Of a stretch of DNA of 64,000 nucleotides, positions 8,483-16,918 are shown one piece after another. A program made the translations under genes and the position numbers. Below the pieces are notes generated by a model. It saw only the letters and a list, made by a program, of their open reading frames with translations. It had not been told where the DNA came from and did not search any database. The DNA is from Brevibacillus aydinogluensis (GTDB lineage Bacteria > Bacillota > Bacilli > Brevibacillales > Brevibacillaceae). The DNA is taken from NCBI RefSeq assembly GCF_031954365.1, contig NZ_JAUSVZ010000002.1. One strand, given 5' to 3'. Position 1 is the first letter of the stretch. The number at the start of each line of letters is the position of its first letter.

Positions 8483-9832
8483 TCAAAACCGCTGCGCAAA
8501 CAGCCGGCGTTCCCAGTCGCTTACGTGCCGGGTGTATTTCTCCCATTCCGTACGCTTTATCTTGATATACTCTTCCCAGATCTCGCGGCCGATCGCCTGG
8601 GCCAATATGGTGTCCTGGCTCAGGCTGTCCACCGCCTCTTCCAGCGTCCGCGGCAGGCGGGCAATCCCCCGTTCCTGCATCTGCGCCTCAGTGAGCCAGC
8701 TGACGTCATCGCTCGCCGGCTCGCCGGGATGAATGCGGTTGTGAATGCCGTCGAGACCGGCGGCCACGAGACAGGCTGACAGCAGGTATGGATTGCAGGT
8801 GCCATCTCCCCCGCGGAATTCAAACCGGCGAGTACGCCGCTTCTCCGGGATGCGCACCAGGACGGAGCGATTGCCTGCGCCGTAGCAGATGTGGGCCGGC
8901 GCCCACGTGCCCGGCCGCATCCGCTTGTACGAATTGATGCTCGGCGCTCCGATGGCGATCAGGGAGCGGCCGTGTTTGAGCAGGCCGCCGATAAAATGGT
9001 ACGCCTTTTCCGACAAATCCAGTCCGCGCGGGTCAGTGTTGTCGGCGAACAGGTTCTCTCCCGCGTCGTTGTACAGGCTGATGTGCACGTGCAGGCCACT
9101 GCCGGCCAGGTGCTCGAACGGCTTGGGCATCAGTGTGCCGATCAGTCCCTTGTCGCGCGCGATCTGCTTGAACACCTGCTTGAACGTCACCTGGTCATCC
9201 GTCGCCTGTAAAGCATGCGTGTAGCGCAGGTTGACTTCCAGTTGACCCGGTCCGTATTCGCTGGAAATCTGTTCAGTCCTCACGCCCATCGCCTCCAGCG
9301 CATGGACGAACGATTGCACGAAATCCTCCTGGATATCGACGCCGTCAGGAGAAAAACAGTGGCTGTCGTCGGCGGGGACGAGCCGGCCGTTTTCCTCTCG
9401 TAACAGGTAGGCCTCCTGCTCGTAAGCCATGTACATCCTGCCGCCCATGACCGACTCCACTTCCTTCAGCAGCCGCTTCAGCGCATGGCGGGGACAGCCC
9501 GGCCAGGGGTCGCCGTTTTCGTCCACCAGGTCGCAAAGCATGCGGGCGGTTTTTCTGCGGTAGGGCAGGATGACAAAGGTAGCTGGATCCGGAACGGCGA
9601 AGAAATCACCGTCCCCGGCCCCGTACATCGGGTTGGGAATGTACTCGTCGAAGCTGTCGAAACTCATGATGGCCGTGCTGAAGTTGATGCCTCTCTCCAT
9701 CGCATCCCGCAAATTGTCCGGGCGAATCGTTCTGCCTCGGATCAACCCGGCGTAGTCCAGAAACTCCACGCGAATGAATTCAATCTCCTGTTCCTTTACA
9801 ATCTTCATGACATCGTCTGCTGTGTACATCAT
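8483..9832 (-). CDS. Glutamine synthetase family ligase, probable gamma-glutamyl-amine synthetase
   Basis: A 449-residue glutamine-synthetase-fold enzyme. Visible active-site motifs are E-x-E (AYEQEAY, Glu138/140), GPGQLEVN (Glu199), GSGLHVHIS (His248/250), NSYKRMRPG and NRSVLVRIP. Where housekeeping GlnA has PGYEAP, whose Glu is part of the ammonia site, this protein has PGTWAP (Trp310), and the adenylylation tyrosine motif is absent. Family knowledge: PuuA- and IpuC-like paralogues join glutamate to amines instead of ammonia. With a permease and a FluG-like amidohydrolase in the same operon, I infer amine (or another nitrogen compound) utilisation; the substrate is unknown. Start at ATG 9832, with AAAGGAG 6-9 nt upstream. 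Confidence 0.8.
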   Translation of the reverse strand: MMYTADDVMKIVKEQEIEFIRVEFLDYAGLIRGRTIRPDNLRDAMERGINFSTAIMSFDSFDEYIPNPMYGAGDGDFFAVPDPATFVILPYRRKTARMLCDLVDENGDPWPGCPRHALKRLLKEVESVMGGRMYMAYEQEAYLLREENGRLVPADDSHCFSPDGVDIQEDFVQSFVHALEAMGVRTEQISSEYGPGQLEVNLRYTHALQATDDQVTFKQVFKQIARDKGLIGTLMPKPFEHLAGSGLHVHISLYNDAGENLFADNTDPRGLDLSEKAYHFIGGLLKHGRSLIAIGAPSINSYKRMRPGTWAPAHICYGAGNRSVLVRIPEKRRTRRFEFRGGDGTCNPYLLSACLVAAGLDGIHNRIHPGEPASDDVSWLTEAQMQERGIARLPRTLEEAVDSLSQDTILAQAIGREIWEEYIKIKRTEWEKYTRHVSDWERRLFAQRF

Positions 9833-9872
9833 GCGTCTCTCCTTTCCTGTAAGGTGCTGCATGCGAAACGGC

Positions 9873-11201
9873 TTACAATTCCAGCGTCGTTGACTTGTCC
9901 TTGAACACGCGGCTGCGGATGAAGAGGTACACTGCCCCCAGCGCCAGCCAGGCGATTCCCGCCTTGATCGCCAGCGGATCCATGGAGGTCAGCACGTAGG
10001 CGATTACGCTCATACCGATCAGTGGACAGAGCAAATGAGCGACAACCTGCCGGGATTTTTGGCGAATGGTGAAATGGACAATGACGGACAGATGGAGCAC
10101 CACAAAACTGGTGAGCGCCCCGAAGTTGACCAGATTGGTGAGCAGCGGCATGTGGTCTTGAAAGCCGAGACTGACGATCAGCGACACCACCGCGACGAGC
10201 ACGGTGCTCACGTAGGGCGTTTGGTACCGGGGATGGACCTTGGCCAAAACAGCGGGAAGTTTGCGGTCGCGCCCCATCGAAAACAGAATGCGGGATATGG
10301 CCGCCTGCGCCACCAGCGCCGCAGAGATGCCCCACGACAAAACAGTGGCGAGGATGGACACCGTCTTCAGCCACACTCCTCCGGCGGCACCGGCGATTTC
10401 GTAGAAAGCCGTATCGAGACTGTCAAACTGCATGCCTCGCCCCAGATCGCTCGCCACCCAGGTCTGCGCGATAAACAGAAAACCGACGGTGAAGAGTGCT
10501 GTCACGCTTGCCCGCCCGACCGCCTTGCTGCCCCCTTTGACCTCTTCGGAGAGCGTGGATATCGCGTCAAACCCGAGAAAGGAGAGAACTGCGATGGAGA
10601 CTGCACTCATCACCAGATTCAGGTCAAAATGTTCCGCGTCATAGATCGGCTTGACGGTAAAACCGCCGCTCCCCAGCAGCGCAGTGACGCCGGCGATTAA
10701 AAACAACACCAGCACGGCGAACAGGATGATCAGCATGATCTTGTTGGCTCTCGCCGTGAACTCCACGCCGCGCACGTTGATGACCGTGTTGACGGCGAGA
10801 AACAGCACGATCCAGACCCAGGCGGGAATCGTCGGAACCAGGGAAGTCAGCGCGTTGGCGCTCACCACGTAACAGAGGGAAGGGATGAGGATGTAGTCCA
10901 GCAGGATTGCCCAGCCGGAAAAGAAGCCCACGGTTTCGTGGATGCCGCGCTGCGCGTACGCGTAGACCGAACCAGCGACGGGAAACGCCTCAGACATGCG
11001 CGCATAGCTCAACGCCGTAAAAATCATCCCGGCCATGCCGATCAGGTATGCCAGCGCCACCATCCCTTTCGAGGCATCGGCAACGTAGCCGTACACGCCG
11101 AATGGCGCAATCGGCACCATGAAGATCAAGCCGTACACGAGCAGATCCCAAAAGCTGAGCGCTCTTTTCAACTCCTGCTTGTAACCGAATTGCTCAATCA
11201 T
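9873..11201 (-). CDS. APC-superfamily amino acid/amine permease
   Basis: A 442-residue, roughly twelve-helix transporter of the amino acid-polyamine-organocation superfamily. TM1 has the family's broken-helix region (GLIFMVPIAPFGVYG), followed by SYARMSEAFPVAGSVYAYAQRG. The start is taken as the ATG at 11201 behind GGTGAGGTGG, 11 nt after the amidohydrolase stop; an upstream in-frame start at 11216 would overlap that gene by 4 bp. It sits between the amidohydrolase and the ligase genes, an arrangement like the puuP-puuA pair of putrescine use. It probably imports the compound that the two enzymes process. Specificity is not deducible. Confidence 0.85.
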   Translation of the reverse strand: MIEQFGYKQELKRALSFWDLLVYGLIFMVPIAPFGVYGYVADASKGMVALAYLIGMAGMIFTALSYARMSEAFPVAGSVYAYAQRGIHETVGFFSGWAILLDYILIPSLCYVVSANALTSLVPTIPAWVWIVLFLAVNTVINVRGVEFTARANKIMLIILFAVLVLFLIAGVTALLGSGGFTVKPIYDAEHFDLNLVMSAVSIAVLSFLGFDAISTLSEEVKGGSKAVGRASVTALFTVGFLFIAQTWVASDLGRGMQFDSLDTAFYEIAGAAGGVWLKTVSILATVLSWGISAALVAQAAISRILFSMGRDRKLPAVLAKVHPRYQTPYVSTVLVAVVSLIVSLGFQDHMPLLTNLVNFGALTSFVVLHLSVIVHFTIRQKSRQVVAHLLCPLIGMSVIAYVLTSMDPLAIKAGIAWLALGAVYLFIRSRVFKDKSTTLEL

Positions 11202-11212
11202 GCTAGCCCACC

Positions 11213-12367
11213 TCACCAGGCAATCTCGTACACCTCGGTAAAATTGCGGTACAGCACCCCTTCGGCAATGTGCAGGGCCACTTCGGCATCCATGTAGTCA
11301 CGCGCAATCCACCCTTCCAGCACGCGCGTGAAGCACTCCTTGAACAAGTGCACGCCCAGCCAATTCATCTCCGGCAGGGTAAACGCGTCTGAACCGTACA
11401 TCACCTTGGAAAACGGCGCAAATTCAAAGACGTGCGAGAGAATCCGCTCCACCCCGTGGCCGATAAACGGATTCTGCAGGGAAATGTCCAGATAGACACG
11501 GGGCAGTACACTGGCGATAAAGGCTGCCTCCTCCACCCACGGATAACCGCCGTGGACAAGGTGCACCTTTGTGTCGATGTACTTCTTGTCGCGCAGAAGA
11601 TTCATAAGCCTGGCGGGGTTCGCCTTGGTCAGCACGACCTCGCCGTCGCCCACGCCGGTATGGATATGCATCGCCTTGTCGGCGGCCGTACATTCTTCCA
11701 GGGCGACGTGCAGACAGTAATCGCGCAACGCCTTTACGGTCGCCCGCGGATCAGAGCAGAATGCCGCGTACTCCTCCGCTGCCGCCCGCTCGTCCATCGG
11801 GCCGATCTCCAGACCGCTGCGGTAGGCGATGATCGTTTTCAAACCGAGAATGCGCTCCCCTTTCAACGCCTCGCGCAGATCGGCCCGATACCGCTCGGCA
11901 AACGAACCAAACTCCCTGCACTCCTCCCGCAGCCTGACCATGACCGGCTCGATGCGGTACACTTCCCAATACGGCACGCCCGTCATGTCGGCGTATGCCT
12001 CCTCGGACAGGCGCGGCTGCGGATAGCCGAAATCCAGCAGCAGTCCGGCGATGTTGGCGTCACGGAACAAGGCCCGGGTATACTCCCGCGGATCGCTCGC
12101 CAGCCGATTGCGACAGGCCACCACCTCTTCCAGCACCGGATCACAGCCGTAATACGCTGCCAAGCGCTGAATGGTGATCTGCGTGTACATGTTGGTTCCG
12201 GGAACGGGCTGCTTGGGGTGGCCGCGTTCCACGGTTTGGAACATGCCGGGAACAACGGATAAGGACAGCTTGCGAACAAATTCTGCAGGCGACAGCGGGG
12301 ATGCCTGCTGCAGATACGGGTGGCAGTGGACGTCCACCGCCTTGATGGGACGCAGATCCAGTGTCAT
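11213..12367 (-). CDS. Amidohydrolase family protein (FluG N-terminal domain-like)
   Basis: A metal-dependent TIM-barrel hydrolase of 384 residues. Visible metal-site motifs in order are VDVHCHPY (N-terminal HxH), GLKTIIAYRSG (candidate bridging or substrate lysine), AMHIHTGVGDG, VHLVHGGYPW and MYGSDAF (C-terminal Asp). Amidohydrolase-2 proteins fused or linked to glutamine-synthetase-like ligases are known as the FluG arrangement. Here the two are separate genes in one operon, and this one is first, 27 nt downstream of the predicted sigma-54 start site. It may release the amine or amide product, but the reaction is unproven. Start: of two adjacent ATGs (12370, 12367) behind AAAGGAGG, 12367 has the better spacing. 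Confidence 0.8.
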   Translation of the reverse strand: MTLDLRPIKAVDVHCHPYLQQASPLSPAEFVRKLSLSVVPGMFQTVERGHPKQPVPGTNMYTQITIQRLAAYYGCDPVLEEVVACRNRLASDPREYTRALFRDANIAGLLLDFGYPQPRLSEEAYADMTGVPYWEVYRIEPVMVRLREECREFGSFAERYRADLREALKGERILGLKTIIAYRSGLEIGPMDERAAAEEYAAFCSDPRATVKALRDYCLHVALEECTAADKAMHIHTGVGDGEVVLTKANPARLMNLLRDKKYIDTKVHLVHGGYPWVEEAAFIASVLPRVYLDISLQNPFIGHGVERILSHVFEFAPFSKVMYGSDAFTLPEMNWLGVHLFKECFTRVLEGWIARDYMDAEVALHIAEGVLYRNFTEVYEIAW

Positions 12368-12406
12368 CATGATCCTCCTTTCAGGGGCTGTCACACGTTA
12401 CGGGAA

Positions 12407-12421
12407 GCAATCTGCATGCCA
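12407..12421 (-). promoter_or_regulatory. Sigma-54 (-24/-12) promoter
   Basis: The minus strand reads TGGCAT-GCAGA-TTGC, matching the sigma-54 consensus TGGCAC-N5-TTGC at all key positions (GG at -24, GC at -12). It lies about 40 nt upstream of the amidohydrolase start. The divergent gene encodes a sigma-54 activator, so this is almost certainly its target. Confidence 0.85.
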
Positions 12422-12488
12422 GCTGCTCCTTCGGCATTTAGGCGTTTTTGCAAGGGAGTAAAGCGACAAAAAAAGAGCGCCGAAAAAA

Positions 12489-12502
12489 ATTTTGCGCAAA
12501 AT
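12489..12502. promoter_or_regulatory. Candidate upstream activating site for the sigma-54 activator
   Basis: ATTTTGCGCAAAAT is a perfect 14-bp palindrome about 70-95 bp upstream of the sigma-54 promoter, the usual distance for enhancer-binding proteins. The left part recurs at 12607-12615 (ATTTTGCGC), next to the regulator's own start. A direct repeat TATAGTGAAG lies between them (12540-12560). Confidence 0.5.
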
Positions 12503-12637
12503 ATTTTTGAATCTATTGAATATTTGGATAAACGATCCTATAGTGAAGCTATAGTGAAGTCAGGAATGCTGCTGTTTTGAAACGGCGTTTCCGGCAAAAC
12601 GACAAACATTTTGCGCCAGAGGGGGGCTTTTTTCACC

Positions 12638-14422
12638 ATGACTGTGATTGCGCTCAACGACGTGTGGAACGCCTGCTTTGAGTGCATGGTGATCGTCGAT
12701 GAGGAAGGCAGCGTGCTGGACCTCAACCGTTCGGCCATGCGCTTGTTTTCGCTCGGCCCCGGGGATTTCGCCGGTGTCTCCCTCTGCGAATTGCTGGGTG
12801 ACAGGTCATTTGGCCGGTATCTCAAGGCGGACAAGGAAACGACCGGCATCTCCGTCTGCATCGGCACCCAGGAGTTGATTGCCAACGTGGTCCCGCTCTA
12901 TCGCGACCTGGAGCAGACGCGATATGTGATCATCCTTAAGAACATGACTCAGCAGCAGCAGTTGAAATACCAGCTGCAAGCCATGAACGAAGTCAAGCTC
13001 CTGTACGACGCCGTGCTGGACGAACTGGAGGAAGGGGTCTGTGTGGTCAACACGGAGGGGCGGGTCCTCTTTTACAACCGGAAGATGGGGGAGATCGACC
13101 TTCGCGAGCCGGCGTCAGTCAGGGGCAGGCGCATGTTTGACGTGTGGCCCGCGCTCGACGAGCAGTCCAACCCGCTATTGGTGGCGATGAAACTGTCCAA
13201 AACGCTGCACCATCGGGAGACGCACTTTACCCCGAACGGCCGGGCAGTGACCACGCTCTCCCGCACCACTCCCCTGTTTGTGGGCGAGCAGAAACGGGGC
13301 GCGATTCAGGTCTTGCGGGACATCACGGAGCAAAAGCAGCTGGCCGAATCCATCCAACAGCTCCGCAAGGCGGACGAGACGAAGCCCGCCTCCCCCCGGC
13401 CGCTCCCCAGGCAGAACCAGACGCGTTTCCGTTTCACGGACATCGTCTACGTCAGCCGCGAGATGGGACACATTGTAGAACAGGCGAGACGGGCGGCACG
13501 CTCTTCTTCCTCCGTGCTGATCATCGGCGAGACGGGCACGGGAAAGGAGTTATTTGCACAGAGCATTCACAACGAAAGTCCGCGGCGATCGGCACCGTTT
13601 ATCGCGCAAAACTGCGCGGCCCTGCCGGAAGGTTTGCTGGAAGGTCTGCTCTTTGGGACCGCTCCGGGCAGTTTTACGGGGGCGGTGGACAGGCCGGGCC
13701 TGTTTGAGCAGGCCAACGGCGGCACGCTGCTGCTGGACGAACTGAATGCGATGAGCCCCAATCTGCAGGCAAAGCTTTTGCGCGTCTTGCAGGAGAAAAA
13801 ATGTCAAAGGCTGGGATCGGCCAAGGTCGTGGACGTGGATGTGCGGATTATCGCCACGATCAATGAAGATCCGCTGGAGGCCATCCGGCATGGGCGGCTT
13901 CGTGAAGATTTGTTTTACCGTCTGAGCGTGGTCAACCTGTACATCCCGCCGCTGCGCAAGCGAAGGGAGGACATTCCGGCCCTGATCGACGCGTTTCTGG
14001 CCAAGCATGGCAGAGCGCTTGACGTGAAGGTGACCGGCATCGATCCGGACGTTTACAGCCACCTGCTGGCGTTCGCCTGGCCGGGCAATGTCCGCCAGTT
14101 GGAGCACGTGATCGAGGGCTGCCTCAATCTCATGTACGACGACGGCCCGATCCGGTTCGAACACCTGCCGTACGCGTTTCGCGAGATGATCATCCGGCAG
14201 CTCCCTGACGCTTTTCCGGATGCGCCGCAGGCAGTTACCGCGCCGATTCGCCTCTCCGGCAGTCTGGAGCAACAAGTCGCTCGGCTGGAGCAGGAGCTGA
14301 TCCGCCAGGCCCTGCGCGAAACCAACGGAAACATCACCAAGGCGGGGGAGCGGCTGGGAATTTCCCGCCAACATCTCAACTACAAGCTAAAAAAGTACGG
14401 CATGACCAAAAAGCAAGCCTAA
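12638..14422 (+). CDS. Sigma-54-dependent transcriptional activator with PAS domains (RocR/BkdR-like)
   Basis: A 594-residue enhancer-binding protein. Two PAS-like sensory regions (about 5-95 and 125-235) precede the AAA+ domain, with Walker A GETGTGKE near residue 297 and a sigma-54 contact loop GSFTGA near 343, a tolerated variant of GAFTGA. The Fis-type helix-turn-helix (NITKAGERLGISRQHLNYK) is at the C-terminus. There is no receiver domain, so the signal is probably a small molecule bound by a PAS domain. It is divergent from the ligase/permease/amidohydrolase operon, whose promoter is of the -24/-12 type. ATG 12638 is the first reasonable start; the GAGGGGG upstream is rather far (about 12 nt). 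Confidence 0.93.
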   Translation: MTVIALNDVWNACFECMVIVDEEGSVLDLNRSAMRLFSLGPGDFAGVSLCELLGDRSFGRYLKADKETTGISVCIGTQELIANVVPLYRDLEQTRYVIILKNMTQQQQLKYQLQAMNEVKLLYDAVLDELEEGVCVVNTEGRVLFYNRKMGEIDLREPASVRGRRMFDVWPALDEQSNPLLVAMKLSKTLHHRETHFTPNGRAVTTLSRTTPLFVGEQKRGAIQVLRDITEQKQLAESIQQLRKADETKPASPRPLPRQNQTRFRFTDIVYVSREMGHIVEQARRAARSSSSVLIIGETGTGKELFAQSIHNESPRRSAPFIAQNCAALPEGLLEGLLFGTAPGSFTGAVDRPGLFEQANGGTLLLDELNAMSPNLQAKLLRVLQEKKCQRLGSAKVVDVDVRIIATINEDPLEAIRHGRLREDLFYRLSVVNLYIPPLRKRREDIPALIDAFLAKHGRALDVKVTGIDPDVYSHLLAFAWPGNVRQLEHVIEGCLNLMYDDGPIRFEHLPYAFREMIIRQLPDAFPDAPQAVTAPIRLSGSLEQQVARLEQELIRQALRETNGNITKAGERLGISRQHLNYKLKKYGMTKKQA

Positions 14423-14427
14423 CAAAA

Positions 14428-14460
14428 AAACCCGTTTTCCCTCATGGGGAGAACGGGTTT
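14428..14460. terminator. Bidirectional terminator between the activator and rnc
   Basis: AAACCCGTTTTCCC pairs with GGGAGAACGGGTTT over 14 positions with one wobble. An A-run lies on the left and T-rich sequence on the right, so it can end both the plus-strand activator transcript and the minus-strand fap-rnc transcript. Confidence 0.8.
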
Positions 14461-14481
14461 TCTCACGAATCAGCGGGCGAT

Positions 14482-15168
14482 CTACTTCGCTCCCAGTTTG
14501 ATCAACGCCCGGGCAGCCGCCTGCTGTTCCGCCTCTTTTTTGGATCGCCCGCTGCCCATGCCGAGCGGACGGTTGTTCAGGAGCACTTCGGACACAAACT
14601 CCCGGTTGTGCGCCGGCCCCTTTTCCTCCACGATGCGGTACTGAATTTCCCCCAGGTTATCCTGCTGGACGAACTCCTGAAGCTGACTCTTGAAGTCGGT
14701 GACCTGGGCAAACTCGCCCTTGTCCACTCGCGGATAGACGTACTTTTCCATGAAGTGAAAGACTGCGTCCAGTCCCTGATCAAGGTAAAGCGCGCCAATA
14801 AACGCCTCAAACACGTCCGCCAGTAGCGCGGGCCGCTGCCGGCCGCCTGTCAGTTCTTCCCCTTTTCCCAGCAGAACGAGATCGCCAAAGTTTAGCAGTT
14901 CGGCAAATTTGACCAATGACGGCTCGCAGACAATCGCTGCCCGCAGTTTCGTCATTTCTCCTTCGCTCATTTTGGGGAAGGTCTTGTAGAGAAATTGCGA
15001 AACGGTCAGTTCCAGGACGGCATCGCCGAGAAACTCCAGCCGCTCGTTGTCCTGGATGCGCTTGCCGCGCTGCTCATTGACATAGGAAGAATGGGTGAAG
15101 GCTTGCCGCAATACGTTCTCGTCGCGAAATCGAATACCGATGGTTTCTTGCAGCTCCGAGAAGTTCAT
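14482..15168 (-). CDS. rnc: Ribonuclease III
   Basis: Double-strand-specific endoribonuclease (228 aa from the chosen start) that processes rRNA and small RNAs. The signature ERLEFLGDAVLEL lies in the N-terminal catalytic domain, with LLADVFEAFIGALYLD further on. The C-terminal dsRNA-binding domain starts at about DFKSQLQEFVQ and ends ...GRSKKEAEQQAAARALIKLGAK. Start ATG 15168 (MNFSELQ) has GGTGAG 4-5 nt upstream; ATG 15183, five codons earlier, behind AGGAAG is equally possible. It is the last gene of the FapR-controlled operon and is followed by a terminator, so it is uncoupled from smc. Confidence 0.96.
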   Translation of the reverse strand: MNFSELQETIGIRFRDENVLRQAFTHSSYVNEQRGKRIQDNERLEFLGDAVLELTVSQFLYKTFPKMSEGEMTKLRAAIVCEPSLVKFAELLNFGDLVLLGKGEELTGGRQRPALLADVFEAFIGALYLDQGLDAVFHFMEKYVYPRVDKGEFAQVTDFKSQLQEFVQQDNLGEIQYRIVEEKGPAHNREFVSEVLLNNRPLGMGSGRSKKEAEQQAAARALIKLGAK

Positions 15169-15222
15169 GACGCTCACCACCATTCTTGAAGACTTCCTGC
15201 GCTTCTTTCCGGCAGGAACCAT

Positions 15223-16458
15223 TTATGCCTCAAACCGCTTCAAGACGATCGTGGCATTGTGACCGCCAAACCCAAACGAGTTGGACATGGCTACCTTCAC
15301 GTCCGCCTTGCGCGCTTGATTGGGTACGTAGTCGAGGTCGCACTCAGGATCGGGGTTCTCCAGGTTGATCGTCGGCGGGAGAATCTGATCGCGCAGCGCC
15401 AACGCCGACGCAATCGCTTCCACACCTCCGGTCGCCCCGAGCATGTGACCGGTCATCGACTTGGTCGAGCTGACCGCCAGCTTGTAGGCATGGTCGCCAA
15501 ACACGCTCTTGATCGCCTGCGTTTCGGAAATGTCACCTTGATCCGTAGAGGTGCCGTGTGCATTAATATAATCCACATCCGTCGGTTCAATACCGGCGTC
15601 ACGCAGCGCGTTTCTCATGCAGCGGGCCTGCCCCTCCGGTGACGGGGCGGTGATGTGGTAGGCGTCCGCACTCATGCCGTAGCCGATCACTTCCGCCAAA
15701 ATGGTTGCTCCCCGCTTTTTCGCGTGCTCCAGCTCTTCGAGAATGAGCACGCCCGCTCCTTCGCCCATGACGAACCCGTCGCGGTCGATGTCAAACGGAC
15801 GGCTCGCCTTTTCCGGCTCGTCGTTGCGGGTGGACATCGCTTTGGCGGAACAGAAACCGGCAAACGCCATCGGCCGGATCGTCGCTTCCGCACCGCCGGT
15901 GATCATCGCGTCGGCGTGACCGTGCTGGATCAGCCGGAAGGCATCTCCGATTGCGTTCGTCCCCGTCGCGCACGCGGTAATTGCGCTGGACGTCGGCCCT
16001 TTTGCTCCGTACTGGATGGAGACGGCTCCGGATGCCATGTTGGCGATCATCATCGGGATAAAAAACGGGCTGACACGGCGCGGTCCCTTTTCCAACAGCA
16101 CCAGGTGCTGCTCTTCCCAGGTAGTCAGACCGCCGATACCTGATCCGATGTATACACCCACGCGTTCCGCATTCTCAGCCGTAATCTCCAACTTGGCGTC
16201 TTCCATCGCCATTTTGGTGGCAGCCAACGCAAACTGAACGAATCGGTCTGTACGTCGGATTTCCCTCTTGTCCAGGTACGCCTCGGGATTGAAATCCTTT
16301 ACTTCCCCCGCAATCTGCGTAGGGTAGTCGGAGGCGTCAAATGCCGTGATGCGCCCGATTCCCGATTTTCCTTCCAGCAAGCTGTTCCAGAAGGTCTTCG
16401 CGTCATTACCCACGGGGGAGATGACGCCGACACCGGTAATCACCACTCGTCGTTTCAT
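15223..16458 (-). CDS. fabF: Beta-ketoacyl-ACP synthase II (FabF)
   Basis: Elongating condensing enzyme of type II fatty acid synthesis (411 aa), joining malonyl-ACP to acyl-ACP. The catalytic triad is visible: Cys163 (ITACATGTN), His301 (NAHGTSTDQGD) and His338 (MTGHMLGATG). The ATG at 16458 follows AGAGGTGATCGTA. It lies 54 nt upstream of rnc and 138 nt downstream of acpP, with a perfect hairpin in the latter gap. Confidence 0.98.
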   Translation of the reverse strand: MKRRVVITGVGVISPVGNDAKTFWNSLLEGKSGIGRITAFDASDYPTQIAGEVKDFNPEAYLDKREIRRTDRFVQFALAATKMAMEDAKLEITAENAERVGVYIGSGIGGLTTWEEQHLVLLEKGPRRVSPFFIPMMIANMASGAVSIQYGAKGPTSSAITACATGTNAIGDAFRLIQHGHADAMITGGAEATIRPMAFAGFCSAKAMSTRNDEPEKASRPFDIDRDGFVMGEGAGVLILEELEHAKKRGATILAEVIGYGMSADAYHITAPSPEGQARCMRNALRDAGIEPTDVDYINAHGTSTDQGDISETQAIKSVFGDHAYKLAVSSTKSMTGHMLGATGGVEAIASALALRDQILPPTINLENPDPECDLDYVPNQARKADVKVAMSNSFGFGGHNATIVLKRFEA

Positions 16459-16560
16459 TACGATCACCTCTATGTGTAAGTCAGCTCTCCGCTTCCTTGT
16501 TCTTCGCCTGGTTACGGTTGGAAAGCTCTGCGGCAAAATCGAGCCGGGTGTGTGAAGGGA

Positions 16561-16585
16561 GAAGTCCCGCGTGACACGGGACTTC
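16561..16585 (-). other. Intercistronic hairpin between acpP and fabF
   Basis: GAAGTCCCG and CGGGACTTC form a perfect 9-bp stem with a 7-nt loop. It lacks a T-run in the direction of transcription, so it is not a classical terminator. It may stabilise the acpP message or act as a partial attenuator, which would raise acyl carrier protein output relative to fabF. Confidence 0.5.
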
Positions 16586-16596
16586 CACTGAACAGA

Positions 16597-16830
16597 CTAC
16601 TTGTGAGATTCTATGTAAGCTACAACCTCACCAACAGTAGTGATTTTTTCAGCGTCTTCGTCAGAGATTTCCATATCGAACTCGTCTTCCAGTTCCATTA
16701 CGAGTTCCACTACATCCAGGGAGTCGGCACCCAAGTCATCTTTGAAAGAAGCTTCCAAAGTTACCTTGGATTCCTCTACACCCAGACGATCGACGATGAT
16801 TTTCTTCACACGTTCCAACGTGTCTGCCAT
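16597..16830 (-). CDS. acpP: Acyl carrier protein
   Basis: A 77-residue acidic four-helix protein carrying growing acyl chains on a phosphopantetheine arm attached to Ser37 of the GADSLDVVEL motif. Length and sequence (MADTLERVKKII start) are typical of Bacilli. It is between fabG and fabF in the fatty acid operon. Confidence 0.98.
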   Translation of the reverse strand: MADTLERVKKIIVDRLGVEESKVTLEASFKDDLGADSLDVVELVMELEDEFDMEISDEDAEKITTVGEVVAYIESHK

Positions 16831-16918
16831 TTTGCTTCACCCCCTCTCCCCGTATTATAGTGGATGAGCCTGCAAAACACCAGTTGAGTCAGGCTCTTGC
16901 TGCTTGTACGCGTGCGCC

